A stretch of 64,000 bases of DNA from positions 124,001-188,000 of the forward strand of contig LT606947.1 in the NCBI GenBank assembly GCA_900095165.1, given 5' to 3'. Both the position numbers and the translations under genes were made by a program. This DNA comes from Polynucleobacter necessarius (lineage in GTDB: Bacteria > Pseudomonadota > Gammaproteobacteria > Burkholderiales > Burkholderiaceae). The notes beneath the pieces are model-generated. The model searched no databases. It was not told where the DNA came from and was given only the letters and a program-made list of their open reading frames with translations. Of the stretch, positions 42,714 through 55,694 are shown in pieces (position 1 is the first letter of the stretch; every line of letters begins with the position of its first letter).

Positions 42714-44891
42714 ATGAAATTAGTAAAAATTACACCCATGGCCTTGGTGGCCTCTTTACTGTGCTCGGGCGCATACGCACAAGCTAGCCCTAGTATTGAT
42801 TCATTAACAGTAACTGGTATTCAGGAGGCGCCTGCAACTCAAACAACGCTTACTGGATCTCAGTTGAATCAGTCGCGTGTCAACACCACCAATACTGCGG
42901 CCATGCTTTTGAATATCCCTGGCGTAAGCATATATTCCGGTGGTGGCGTATCTGGTTTGCCAGCAATCCATGGCTTAGCGGACGAGCGAGTAGCAATCAA
43001 TGTGGACGGCATGCCACTTTTGTCTTCCTGCCCAAACCATATGAACTCACCACTTTCATATATCAGCCCATCCAATGTTGGTAGCGTCAATGTGATTACC
43101 GGCCTATCACCAGTAAGTGCTGGCGGAGATAGTTTGGGTGGCGTAATTTCAGTTCAGTCTTTGCCCCCAGTATTTGCTAACAAAGGTGAGGCATTGCAGC
43201 AGGGTGAAGTGGGCGCTTCTTATAGTAGCAATGCGCAAGCCATCGCTGGCAATATCAACCTTACAGCTGCGGGCGATGAGTTTAGCGCTAATTACGCAGT
43301 AGATTCTGCCAAGGCGAATAACTACACTGCGGGCGGAAACTTTAAGCCCGCTGGTAATGGACTCAATGGAAATGTTGTAGGTGCATCAAGATATATCGCC
43401 ACCAACCAGCAGCTAAATTTGGCATGGCAAAAAGATAACCACTTGATAGAATTTAAGACTAGCTATCAATTTATACCATTCGAGGGTTATTCAAATCAGC
43501 GTATGGACATGACTAAAAATATTGGCACGCAATTTAACCTAAAGTACACTGGTCAATATGACTGGGGTAAGTTGGAAGCACAGGCTTACAACCAGATGGT
43601 GAATCACCAGATGGATGACAACCAAGGTGCAAGAACAATTTCATCTACAAACTTGACTCCGCAGACAGCTATGCCTATGTTGACTGCAAGCTCAACTAAT
43701 GGGGTGGATGTAAAGGGAGCTATCCCGCTATCAGAAACACAGTTAGCTAGAGTTGGGGGACTATTTCAAACTTACAAACTGAATGATTGGTGGCCTCCTG
43801 TAGCTGGCACGATGATGATGTCACCAAATACATTTCAAAATATCAATAATGGAACCAGAGATCGACTAGGTTTCTTTGGTGAGCTTGAGCAGCAATGGTC
43901 AAAGGAATGGATGGGTCTTGCTGGAGCAAGAATTGAGCAGGTTGCATCCAATGCCGGAAATGTTCAAGGCTATAGCGCCATGATGTATCAAAATGATGCA
44001 AATTCTTTTAATGCCAAACAGCATCAACAAACTGACTACAACTGGGATCTAACGGCTTTATCTAGATATAAGCCCGATCAAAACCAAAACTATGAGGCGG
44101 GATATTCGCGTAAAACGAGATCACCCAATCTATATGAGCGCTATACCTGGTCTTCCAATAGTATGGCCGCAATTATGAACAACTTCGTTGGTGACGGTAA
44201 TGGTTATGTTGGCCAAGTAACTTTAGCGCCAGAGGTGGCTAACACATTTAGCTTTGCAAGCGACTGGCATGATGTAAATAAAGAACTATGGGGATTCAAG
44301 ACGAATCCGTATTACACATATGTAAGCAACTATATAGATGCCGTATGTAATTCAAGCTGTACTGCCAATCAATTCAATGTCCTTAAATATGCCAATCAAG
44401 ATGCGCAACTTTATGGCTTGGATTTATCGGGATTTGCCATGCTGGGCAAGCATCCTCAATTGGGAAATTTTCAATTGAATGCTCAGGGCTCCTATACCCG
44501 TGGACAAAACGTAACGGCTGGAACCAATCTATATAACATCATGCCGCTCAATGGCACAGTCGGATTGGTGCAGTATCTCGGTGCGCATTGGACGAACACG
44601 ATTCAAGGTCAATTCGTTGCATCAAAAACCAACGTGAATTCAGTTAGAAATGAAGTGGCAACTGGTGGATATTCATTATTTAACTTGCGATCTTCATATG
44701 ATGATAAAAAATATCGCGTGAATTTTGGTATCAAGAACTTGCTGAACAAGTTGTATGCCTTGCCACAAGGTGGTGCTTATTTATGTCAAGGTCCAACTAT
44801 GACCATGAATAACACTGGGGGGTCTCCATGGGGTACTGCAGTTGCAGGAATGGGTAGAACTTTCTACGTTTCAGCAAATGTGAAATTTTAA
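42714..44891 (+). CDS. TonB-dependent copper receptor (OprC/NosA type)
   Basis: A 725-residue outer-membrane receptor. It has a signal peptide (about 1-22, ending AYA), a plug domain with NVDGMPLLSSCPNHMNSPLS, whose Cys-Pro-Asn-His-Met is characteristic of the OprC/NosA copper branch, and a 22-strand barrel rich in Met, ending FYVSANVKF with a C-terminal aromatic residue. The frame is intact. It should take up copper with TonB energy. Its partners are DUF2946 upstream and DsrE-like and PCuAC genes downstream. Confidence 0.9.
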   Translation: MKLVKITPMALVASLLCSGAYAQASPSIDSLTVTGIQEAPATQTTLTGSQLNQSRVNTTNTAAMLLNIPGVSIYSGGGVSGLPAIHGLADERVAINVDGMPLLSSCPNHMNSPLSYISPSNVGSVNVITGLSPVSAGGDSLGGVISVQSLPPVFANKGEALQQGEVGASYSSNAQAIAGNINLTAAGDEFSANYAVDSAKANNYTAGGNFKPAGNGLNGNVVGASRYIATNQQLNLAWQKDNHLIEFKTSYQFIPFEGYSNQRMDMTKNIGTQFNLKYTGQYDWGKLEAQAYNQMVNHQMDDNQGARTISSTNLTPQTAMPMLTASSTNGVDVKGAIPLSETQLARVGGLFQTYKLNDWWPPVAGTMMMSPNTFQNINNGTRDRLGFFGELEQQWSKEWMGLAGARIEQVASNAGNVQGYSAMMYQNDANSFNAKQHQQTDYNWDLTALSRYKPDQNQNYEAGYSRKTRSPNLYERYTWSSNSMAAIMNNFVGDGNGYVGQVTLAPEVANTFSFASDWHDVNKELWGFKTNPYYTYVSNYIDAVCNSSCTANQFNVLKYANQDAQLYGLDLSGFAMLGKHPQLGNFQLNAQGSYTRGQNVTAGTNLYNIMPLNGTVGLVQYLGAHWTNTIQGQFVASKTNVNSVRNEVATGGYSLFNLRSSYDDKKYRVNFGIKNLLNKLYALPQGGAYLCQGPTMTMNNTGGSPWGTAVAGMGRTFYVSANVKF

Positions 44892-44915
44892 TTAGTTGAA
44901 AAAAGGAGTATCACC

Positions 44916-45335
44916 ATGCTTTTGAAGTCGCTTAATGCTACATTTATTGCCGCACTGGTAGCATTATCTTTTTCAGCTTTTGCTGGCGCAAATGACCCAT
45001 TATTCATTAATCTTTCGACTGATGAATTGCATCGTTCGAGCATGGCCATCAATTTTGGTAAGCATCATTCTGCCAATGGCCATCCGTTGACTATTTTCTT
45101 GAATGACAAGGCGGTAATGTTAGGCGTGAAGGCTGGAGCTGCTAAGTTTGCTGATCAACAACAGGCTTTGTCTGAGCTAATTTCTAGTGGCACCTTGGTC
45201 ATTATGTGCCCGATGTGCCTGAAGCAAGCTGGATTTACTGAGGCTGAATTAATTTCTGGCGTCAAACTAGGCGGACCAAAAATTACTGGTGATGCCTTAT
45301 TTAAAGACGGCACCAAGACAATGAGTTGGCAGTAG
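44916..45335 (+). CDS. exported DsrE/DsrF-like protein in the copper cluster
   Basis: A 139-residue protein with a signal peptide (about 1-23, ending AFA) followed by a DsrE-like fold: DPLFINLSTDELHRSSMAINF, GHPLTIFLNDKAVMLG and a loop LVIMCPMCLKQAGF with two cysteines (CxxC). DsrE proteins are normally cytoplasmic sulfur carriers; an exported copy between a copper receptor and a copper chaperone suggests a periplasmic Cys/Met metal site. This function is inference. The ribosome site (AAAGGAG) is strong. Confidence 0.78.
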   Translation: MLLKSLNATFIAALVALSFSAFAGANDPLFINLSTDELHRSSMAINFGKHHSANGHPLTIFLNDKAVMLGVKAGAAKFADQQQALSELISSGTLVIMCPMCLKQAGFTEAELISGVKLGGPKITGDALFKDGTKTMSWQ

Positions 45336-45404
45336 AGTAAAAAGATGCGGGCCTCATTAATGTGGCATATCTCGGGATTTAAGATTAACTAGGAGGATGT
45401 ACGA

Positions 45405-45875
45405 ATGAAACGCAATACATTATTAAATGCTCTATTGGTTACTGTAATGGGTTTGGCTTCTGTTGCACAAGCGCAAAACGCTAAAGTAGGCAGCGTACAA
45501 ATTGAAAACGCATATACCCGCGCTACTGTCCCAGGACAAATGGTTGCCGGTGGTTTTATGAATGTTGAAAATAAAGGGGGCGTAGATTTATTGATATCAG
45601 CTAGCTCTCCGATAGCCGGTGAGGTGCAATTGCATGAGATGGCCATGGAAGGCAATGTCATGAAAATGCGTCAAGTGAAAGATATCCCAATTCCAGCAGG
45701 TGGCTCTGTTGAACTGAAGCCGGGCGGCATGCATTTAATGTTCATGAATATTAAAGCTCCATTAACTGCTGGTGAAACTGTGCCAGTCAAACTTAAGTTT
45801 GCTAAAGCGGGAGAAGTAGAGGTGAAGTTTCCGGTAAATGCGATGGGTGCTCACGGTGGCGCCATGAAGCATTAA
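45405..45875 (+). CDS. copper chaperone PCu(A)C
   Basis: A 156-residue periplasmic chaperone of the PCuAC family that delivers Cu(I) to cytochrome oxidase CuA/CuB sites. A signal peptide (ending AQA) is followed by the Cu motif: H-E-M, a downstream M-K-M-R, and PGGMHLMFMN, fitting the H(M)X10MX21HXM pattern. The C-terminal tail ends AHGGAMKH, an extra His/Met patch. An AGGAGG ribosome site lies eight bases before the ATG. It is the last gene of the copper cluster. Confidence 0.93.
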   Translation: MKRNTLLNALLVTVMGLASVAQAQNAKVGSVQIENAYTRATVPGQMVAGGFMNVENKGGVDLLISASSPIAGEVQLHEMAMEGNVMKMRQVKDIPIPAGGSVELKPGGMHLMFMNIKAPLTAGETVPVKLKFAKAGEVEVKFPVNAMGAHGGAMKH

Positions 45876-45911
45876 GATCTTCTGAGAAATTCATTTATTT
45901 TCGGCAGTAAA

Positions 45912-45944
45912 AAAGCCCCTATTTTTAATTGGGGGCTTTGTTTT
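45912..45944. terminator. bidirectional terminator between the copper cluster and ilvD
   Basis: AAAGCCCC (45912-45919) and GGGGCTTT (45932-45939) pair around an AT-rich loop. There are T-rich bases to the right and an A run to the left, so it can stop both converging transcripts. Confidence 0.85.
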
Positions 45945-45969
45945 GATGTTTTGGATTTATTGCTTATGC

Positions 45970-47658
45970 TTAATCTAAGTTCAGATCCGTTATTGCACCT
46001 TTACTTGCAGTACTTGCTAAGTGAGCATACTTGGCAAGTAAGCCTCGGGTATAACGTGGCTTAGGTTGCACCCAAGCTGCACGACGCTTGGCAATCTCTT
46101 CATCGCTCACATTGAGTTGAATGAGGAGTTTATGGGCATCGATCGTGACAGAGTCACCTTCTTGGATGAGGGCAATCGTGCCACCCACAAAAGCTTCAGG
46201 TGCTACGTGACCAACAACCATGCCCCAAGTGCCGCCAGAGAAGCGCCCATCAGTAATGAGGCCTACTGTCTCGCATAGACCTTGACCAACGAGGGCTGAG
46301 GTAGGGGCAAGCATCTCACGCATGCCAGGGCCACCTTTAGGGCCCTCATAACGAATCACCATAACGTCACCGTCTTTGATTTTTTGCGCCATGATGGCAG
46401 CCATTGCATCATCTTCAGAATCAAATACACGAGCAGGACCGGTAATCGATGGGTTCTTGAGGCCAGTAATCTTCGCGACACAACCTTCTGGGGAGATATT
46501 ACCTTTGAGGATTGCCAAGTGACCTTGCTTGTACAGCGGGTTATCTAAAGTGCGGATTACCTTTTGATCAGCGCGTGGCACTGATGGAACATCTTTCAAT
46601 GTTTCTGCGATAGTTTTGCCAGTGATAGTCATGCAATCGCCATGCAAGAGTCCGCCATCAAACAAGATCTTCATGACTTGCGGAATGCCGCCAGCCTGGT
46701 GAAGATCAGTTGTTAAGTATTGTCCAGAAGGCTTCATATCCACGATGACAGGAACGCGCTTACGAATGCGCTCAAAGTCATCAATAGTCCAGTCAATCTC
46801 AGCGGCGCTAGTGATTGCTAGATAGTGGAGGACAGCGTTGGTGGATCCACCAACAGCCATGATGATGCTTACTGCATTCTCAATCGATTTTTTGGTGATG
46901 ATGTCACGAGGACGCAAATTCTTTTTAATTGCTTCAACCAGGACTAAAGCTGATTCATGCGAACTGGCAACTTTCTCAGCATCTTCATTAGCCATAGTGG
47001 AGGAGTAGGGCAGACTCATACCCAAAGCCTCAAAGGATGAGCTCATAGTGTTTGCGGTGTACATGCCGCCACAAGAGCCACTACCTGGGCAAGCATGTTG
47101 CTCCACGCCCTTAAGATCGGACCCGCTCATGCGACCAGAGGTGAATTCACCAACGGCTTCAAATGCTGAAACAATATTCAGATCCTTGCCTTTGAAGTGA
47201 CCTGGCTTAATCGTGCCGCCGTAAACATAAATACTAGGCACGTTAGTGCGCGCCATTGCCATCATGCCGCCGGGCATGTTCTTATCGCAGCCGCCGATAA
47301 CCACAACACCGTCTTGCCACAAACCATTCACACAAGTTTCAATACTGTCAGCAATCACTTCGCGAGAGATGAGAGAGTACTTCATGCCATCAGTGCTCAT
47401 ACCGATACCATCGGAGACGGTAGGAGTACCAAACATTTGCGCTTTTGCGCCAGCTTCTTCAATGGCTGTTACCGCTGCATCTGCCAGTTTTTGCAAACCG
47501 CTGTTGCAAGGAGTAATAGTGGAATGACCGTTTGCTACACCAACCATCGGCTTAACAAAATCCTTCTCTTGGTAGCCCATCGCGTAATACATTGAGCGAT
47601 TGGGTGCGCGAGCAACCCCTTCGGTGACATTGCGCGAGCGTTCATTGAGGCGTTTCAT
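45970..47658 (-). CDS. ilvD: dihydroxy-acid dehydratase
   Basis: A 562-residue iron-sulfur enzyme of valine, isoleucine and pantothenate-precursor synthesis. Cluster cysteines appear in [24 protein letters not shown] and [16 protein letters not shown]. The C-terminal [23 protein letters not shown] (given in part as ITDGRFSGG) holds the substrate site. The start is ATG 47658 ([14 protein letters not shown]), the conserved N-terminus; the longer open frame upstream does not resemble the family. No clear Shine-Dalgarno. The frame is intact. Confidence 0.95.
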   Translation of the reverse strand: MKRLNERSRNVTEGVARAPNRSMYYAMGYQEKDFVKPMVGVANGHSTITPCNSGLQKLADAAVTAIEEAGAKAQMFGTPTVSDGIGMSTDGMKYSLISREVIADSIETCVNGLWQDGVVVIGGCDKNMPGGMMAMARTNVPSIYVYGGTIKPGHFKGKDLNIVSAFEAVGEFTSGRMSGSDLKGVEQHACPGSGSCGGMYTANTMSSSFEALGMSLPYSSTMANEDAEKVASSHESALVLVEAIKKNLRPRDIITKKSIENAVSIIMAVGGSTNAVLHYLAITSAAEIDWTIDDFERIRKRVPVIVDMKPSGQYLTTDLHQAGGIPQVMKILFDGGLLHGDCMTITGKTIAETLKDVPSVPRADQKVIRTLDNPLYKQGHLAILKGNISPEGCVAKITGLKNPSITGPARVFDSEDDAMAAIMAQKIKDGDVMVIRYEGPKGGPGMREMLAPTSALVGQGLCETVGLITDGRFSGGTWGMVVGHVAPEAFVGGTIALIQEGDSVTIDAHKLLIQLNVSDEEIAKRRAAWVQPKPRYTRGLLAKYAHLASTASKGAITDLNLD

Positions 47659-47887
47659 GCTGATATTGACTCCAGAGAAGAATTTGTCGAAAAGCTCTAT
47701 TGTGCCGTGAGACAAGGCTGAACGCAGGGGTTTATGCAGCACTTCCTATGTTCTTGCTGTGCACCGCAACAAGCAGAATTCTCTATTGTATTTGCTGATT
47801 CAGCCTCATCATTAGCTTGAGGGCTAATATCCTTGGCAAAAAAGCTGCGATACATTGCCCTATCTATTACTTTTCCTTTTAAATTCA

Positions 47888-48544
47888 ATGACTAAAGTTG
47901 GCCACATCTATCTAATCGACGACGATGAGTCGATGCGCACCTCTTTAAGTAGAATGTTCAAGGATGTGGGTTATATCGTGGAAGATTTCTCCTCCGCAGT
48001 GACATTTTTAGAACATTCGCTACCGGTAGCGCCCGCAGTCATCTTGCTCGACATGCAAATGCCGGATATGACTGGATTGGATTTACAGGAAAAATTGAGC
48101 CAATTGGGTCGAAAAACCCCCATTGTGTTCGTAAGTGGTCAAAGCCACCCCCATCAAATCGTCAAAAGCCTGAAGCGTGGAGCCGTTGATTTCCTCTTTA
48201 AACCCTTCAATTTGGAGAATTTGCTGAAGGCTGTGGCGGATGCTCTTGAATTTGATAGACGCCAGCTTAAACGTGTTTCCAAGGTTGTCGAAACCAAGAA
48301 AGACTATGCAACTCTCACGCCTAGGGAAAAAGAAGTTTGCTTTTGGCTGGTCAAGGGCTTGCTGAATAAGGATATTGCCGTCAAACTGGGCACTACAGAT
48401 GCCACGATTAAGGTCCATAAGGCTAGAGTGATGGATAAAATGCATGTGGAATCAGTCCAAATATTGGTTGCAAAGTACCTTGAATCTGACTTTGAAAATA
48501 TCCAAAAAAAACTAGCTCTTGGGCTAATTTCCTTGGTGTTGTAG
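47888..48544 (+). CDS. FixJ/NarL-type response regulator
   Basis: A 218-residue two-domain regulator. The receiver domain has the acidic pocket (LIDDDESM), the phosphoacceptor Asp in ILLDMQMPDMTG and the conserved Lys in FLFKPFN. The C-terminal LuxR-type helix-turn-helix (LTPREKEVCFWLVKGLLNKD) resembles FixJ and TodT. The start ATG 47888 gives the normal MTKVGHIYLIDDD N-terminus. No sensor kinase lies nearby, so it is an orphan here. The next gene, 51 bases on, is a membrane helix-turn-helix protein. Confidence 0.88.
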   Translation: MTKVGHIYLIDDDESMRTSLSRMFKDVGYIVEDFSSAVTFLEHSLPVAPAVILLDMQMPDMTGLDLQEKLSQLGRKTPIVFVSGQSHPHQIVKSLKRGAVDFLFKPFNLENLLKAVADALEFDRRQLKRVSKVVETKKDYATLTPREKEVCFWLVKGLLNKDIAVKLGTTDATIKVHKARVMDKMHVESVQILVAKYLESDFENIQKKLALGLISLVL

Positions 48545-48595
48545 AGTTACTATGATGGGGTAACATTTTGATAGATAAAGCACTTAAAACATTTC

Positions 48596-49585
48596 GTGAC
48601 TACTAACGTTAAGCTACCTGGGATCCGTAAAGAGACATTTGCTAAGGCTAGGGAAAAGCTCGCTTTGAGCACGAAAGATCTCGGTGGGATGGCTTGTTTT
48701 TCGCACCATCAAATATCTCAAATTGAAAATGGCGAATCCAGTTATTTTTATGGAGCCCAGAACAAATTTACTGCTGCTAAAAAAGTAGCGAAGCTTCTCA
48801 ACTTAAGTGATGAGGAGGCATTCGATTATGGTTCTCAAGTTCCAGTAAAAAAAGTGCAGCCAAAGAAAGAGGTTGTCCTAGCTAAAGAGTTAGCGGAGGT
48901 GACCCAAGCTCCCGCATTAGTGGTTGAGGAAGAAAAAAAAGAGCCACCCGAAAAATTAGAATCTACAAAAGTCGAGCCCGAAAAATTTACCCCAAAAGAA
49001 ACTCCTTTTTCCACTACCTCAGCAAGTGCAAAGGCCGCCTCATCAAAGAAGTTATTCCTTTGGCTCAGCGTGTTGGCTGCGCTGGTGTTCTCGGTAATTA
49101 ACTTACGCCCACTTTTCTTTGCCGACAAGCCAGAAGAAATCGTAGTTGTAAAAGAAGAAATTATTGAACCCGCTCCTGCCGTAACTCCGGTCGAGTCTGC
49201 GCCAGTCGCTCCGGCAGCTGCAATTCCTGCGGCTAGTGCGGAGGCGTCAACGGCCTGCCCTGCTGAGGAAGGCATTATTAGTTATAAGCCAGATGCACCC
49301 CGTAAGGCTGCAGACATGGTTTATGTGCAAGTTAAAACTAAGCAAGTCATTTGCGTAAGTGATGCTTCTGGAAAGATGCAGAACAAGATGGTTGAGTCTG
49401 GTGCTGGCGCATCCTTTTATGGCAAGCCACCGTTTAAAGTGCTGACTGGTGGCCTTGCTCAGGCAGATGTTTTTTTTCAGGGCGCAAAAGTTCGCCTGAC
49501 AAATTCAAATTACAAAACCTTGGTGTTGGAAGCTGCTGAGATAGTGGCTCCACCCTTAGACCGGACGGATTCTCAGCAGCGCTAA
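48596..49585 (+). CDS. RodZ-like membrane helix-turn-helix protein
   Basis: A 329-residue protein. An N-terminal helix-turn-helix of the RodZ/XRE type (about 10-75, KLALSTKDLGGMACFSHHQI) is followed by a charged Lys/Glu/Pro linker, a single membrane helix (about 151-172, KLFLWLSVLAALVFSVINL), an Ala/Pro-rich spacer, and a C-terminal beta domain (about 225-320) resembling DUF4115 (GKPPFKVLTGGLAQADVFF). This is the RodZ layout, which links MreB to the envelope, but the HTH and tail differ enough that rodZ itself is uncertain. It uses a GTG start at 48596. Confidence 0.7.
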   Translation: MTTNVKLPGIRKETFAKAREKLALSTKDLGGMACFSHHQISQIENGESSYFYGAQNKFTAAKKVAKLLNLSDEEAFDYGSQVPVKKVQPKKEVVLAKELAEVTQAPALVVEEEKKEPPEKLESTKVEPEKFTPKETPFSTTSASAKAASSKKLFLWLSVLAALVFSVINLRPLFFADKPEEIVVVKEEIIEPAPAVTPVESAPVAPAAAIPAASAEASTACPAEEGIISYKPDAPRKAADMVYVQVKTKQVICVSDASGKMQNKMVESGAGASFYGKPPFKVLTGGLAQADVFFQGAKVRLTNSNYKTLVLEAAEIVAPPLDRTDSQQR

Positions 49586-49604
49586 CCCTTTGGAGGATTA
49601 GCGC
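49579..49604. terminator. possible hairpin terminator between RodZ-like gene and glnB
   Basis: GCGCTAA and TTAGCGC pair around a 12-base loop at the 3' end of converging genes. There is no T run, so termination is uncertain. Confidence 0.35.
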
Positions 49605-49619
49605 ATTGAGTGCTGATGC

Positions 49620-49967
<348 letters not shown>

Positions 49968-50009
49968 TTAATACAGTAATCATACCTAGAACTGAAAACG
50001 AATGCCCAG

Positions 50010-51635
50010 TTACGCCCTAAATTGGGAGGTAATGGGGTAGCGCCAGTCACGCCCAAAGGCTCGGGTAGTTACACGAACACCTGGGGGCGCTTGGCGACGC
50101 TTGTACTCGTTGAGCTTAATCAGGCGAGTTACTTTTTCTACGCTTTCGGAGTCAAAGCCGGCGGCAATAATCTCGGCGATGGATTGGTTTTGCTCCATAT
50201 AGCGCTCTACGATCCCATCCAATACTTCATAGGATGGCAGGCTGTCTTGGTCGGTCTGATCGGGGCGTAACTCTGCGGAAGGTGCGCGCGTCAAAATCCG
50301 CTCCGGAATGATCGGGGCAATACTGTTGCGATAAGCGCATAAGCGATAGACCAGGGTCTTGGCGATATCTTTAATGACGGCAAAGCTACCAGCCATATCG
50401 CCGTACAGAGTGCAGTAGCCGACAGCCATTTCACTCTTATTGCCAGTTGTTAACACTAGGCGGCCGGTTTTATTGGAGAGTGCCATTAAGAGAGTGCCAC
50501 GCACTCGTGCCTGAATATTCTCTTCAGTAGCATCGAGCTTCAAGCCCTTGAATTGTTCGGCTAAGGCATGCTCTAAAGCATCCACCGGCTTACTAATGGG
50601 GATCTCATCGTATTGAACGCCCAAGTTTCTAGTCATCTCTCTAGCATCAAGCCAGGAGATATCAGCGGTATAGCGTGAAGCCATCATGACGGTACGCACT
50701 TTATCTGCGCCCAAAGCATCCACTGCAATCGCCAATACCAACGCAGAGTCAACGCCTCCGGAGAGGCCAATGATTACGCCTGGAAAGCGATTCTTCTGAA
50801 CATAGTCACGCACACCTAAAACAAGTGCTTGGTAAGCCTGGGCCTCTACGCTGGAGGACGTCACTAGAGTTCCATGTTCTAAATCAGCTGCTGCATTGAC
50901 ATCGACATAGCCTAGAGCAGTTTCAAACTGCGGCATCGTCATGACTACTTTGCTTGCACTGTTTAAAGCAAAAGACCCACCATCAAAAACCAATTCATCT
51001 TGGCCACCCACTGCGTTTACATAGACCAATGGCATCTTGCTTAAGGCGATCTGCTTGCGTAGTACCTCAATACGTAAAGATTCTTTTTGGAGGTGATAAG
51101 GTGAGGCATTAAGAACTAACAGTACTTGGGCGCCGGCAGCATGTGCTTTGTTTGCAGGACCCTCATGCCAAGCATCTTCACAGAGAATGAGTCCGTATTG
51201 AATGTCTGCACTTTCAAAGACGCAGGCTTCATTGCCTGGTGTGAAATAACGTACTTCATCAAACACTTCATGATTAGGCAATTCTTGTTTCGCATAGCCT
51301 GCAATGACTTTGCCATCGCGAAGGACTGAAGCATAATTTTGCAAACCAGCAGCAGTCTTCTTGGGGTGACCAACAATGACAGTTAGTCCTGGAAATTTCT
51401 GGAGCTCTAGCATTAAACAACTGAGCTCACGATCGGCGGCCTCAATAAAAGCAGGACGCAATAGCAAATCCTCTGGAGGGTAGCCGGTGAGCGAAAGCTC
51501 TGGCGTAAGAACTACTGAGGCGCCGTGTGCATATGCATCTGCGGCGGCTTGAGAGATGAGCTGCGCGTTGCCAGGCAAATCACCCAAAAGAGGGTTGATT
51601 TGCGCTAAGGCGATTTTTTGCGAGCTCACTCCCAA
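50010..51635 (-). CDS. nadE: glutamine-dependent NAD synthetase
   Basis: A 541-residue, two-domain enzyme. The N-terminal nitrilase-type amidase (Glu in LTPELSLTGYPPEDL, Lys region, Cys in LILCEDAWHE) supplies ammonia. The C-terminal synthetase has the P-loop IIGLSGGVDSALVLAIAVDA and TTGNKSEMAVGYCTLYGDMA. It makes NAD from deamido-NAD. Start choice is uncertain: TTG 51635 or GTG 51629, neither with a good ribosome site. It lies 11 bases after ppa on the same strand, so coupling is likely. Confidence 0.94.
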   Translation of the reverse strand: MGVSSQKIALAQINPLLGDLPGNAQLISQAAADAYAHGASVVLTPELSLTGYPPEDLLLRPAFIEAADRELSCLMLELQKFPGLTVIVGHPKKTAAGLQNYASVLRDGKVIAGYAKQELPNHEVFDEVRYFTPGNEACVFESADIQYGLILCEDAWHEGPANKAHAAGAQVLLVLNASPYHLQKESLRIEVLRKQIALSKMPLVYVNAVGGQDELVFDGGSFALNSASKVVMTMPQFETALGYVDVNAAADLEHGTLVTSSSVEAQAYQALVLGVRDYVQKNRFPGVIIGLSGGVDSALVLAIAVDALGADKVRTVMMASRYTADISWLDAREMTRNLGVQYDEIPISKPVDALEHALAEQFKGLKLDATEENIQARVRGTLLMALSNKTGRLVLTTGNKSEMAVGYCTLYGDMAGSFAVIKDIAKTLVYRLCAYRNSIAPIIPERILTRAPSAELRPDQTDQDSLPSYEVLDGIVERYMEQNQSIAEIIAAGFDSESVEKVTRLIKLNEYKRRQAPPGVRVTTRAFGRDWRYPITSQFRA

Positions 51636-51646
51636 TGACTACAAAA

Positions 51647-52183
51647 TTACTTCTGTGACTTGGCGTAACCTTCGATGCCGTCCAAGATTTCTTTATGGGC
51701 ACCAGCAACACCAGTCCAGCCTTTAACTTTCACCCACTTACCTTTTTCGAGATCTTTGTAGTGCTCAAAAAAGTGTTGAATTTGGGCGAGGAGCAATTCG
51801 TTTACATCTTCAGGTTTTTGCAAATGCTTGTAGATTGGCAAAATCTTATCTTCTGGAACGGCCAACAACTTCGCATCTTGTCTGTCTTCATCTTCCATCT
51901 CTAACATGCCGATAGCACGGCAGCTCACTACTGAGCCTGGAACCAATGCAAACGGAGTAATGACGAGAACGTCCACAGGATCGCCGTCACCAGCAACCGT
52001 TTTAGGGATATAACCATAGTTGCATGGGTAGTGCATTGCTGTACCCATGAAGCGATCTACGAAGAGGCAGCCAGTTTCTTTATCTACTTCATACTTCACT
52101 GGATCCGCATTCATCGGGATCTCAATAATGACATTGAATGATTTTGGGATTTTCTTACCTGGGCTGACCTTGTCGTAACTCAT
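51647..52183 (-). CDS. ppa: inorganic pyrophosphatase (family I)
   Basis: A 178-residue soluble pyrophosphatase. The signature DGDPVDVLV binds Mg2+; FVDRFMGTAMHYPCNYGYIP and VKGWTGVAGAHKEI are conserved. It removes PPi from biosynthetic reactions, including the NAD synthetase step encoded next. A CCGGAG ribosome site lies five bases before the ATG. The frame is intact. Confidence 0.95.
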   Translation of the reverse strand: MSYDKVSPGKKIPKSFNVIIEIPMNADPVKYEVDKETGCLFVDRFMGTAMHYPCNYGYIPKTVAGDGDPVDVLVITPFALVPGSVVSCRAIGMLEMEDEDRQDAKLLAVPEDKILPIYKHLQKPEDVNELLLAQIQHFFEHYKDLEKGKWVKVKGWTGVAGAHKEILDGIEGYAKSQK

Positions 52184-52326
52184 AAATACTCCGGTTAGTG
52201 ATTAATGGATACCTCGATATTAGCAAAGAGGTGTCATAGCGATTATTCTAAAGCTTTCCAGGCCCACTTAAGGCCTGTAATTGGTTAATTTGGTCGGGTA
52301 AACCTCTACTGGGCTGGGCTGAAATG

Positions 52327-52351
52327 AAAAACGCCCAGCAGGGCCGGGCGT
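52327..52351 (-). terminator. Rho-independent terminator after trxB
   Basis: On the minus strand ACGCCC and GGGCGT arms around a nine-base spacer are followed by TTTTC. It lies 25 bases past the trxB stop. Confidence 0.75.
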
Positions 52352-52375
52352 CATCTTGCGTTAATGAAGCAGCTA

Positions 52376-55684
<3,309 letters not shown>

Positions 55685-55694
55685 GGCGACCATC

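Noticed and set aside
47697..47888. Small minus-strand reading frame upstream of ilvD
   Set aside because: It has no family resemblance, lacks a ribosome site and overlaps the upstream region of ilvD and the start of the response regulator gene.
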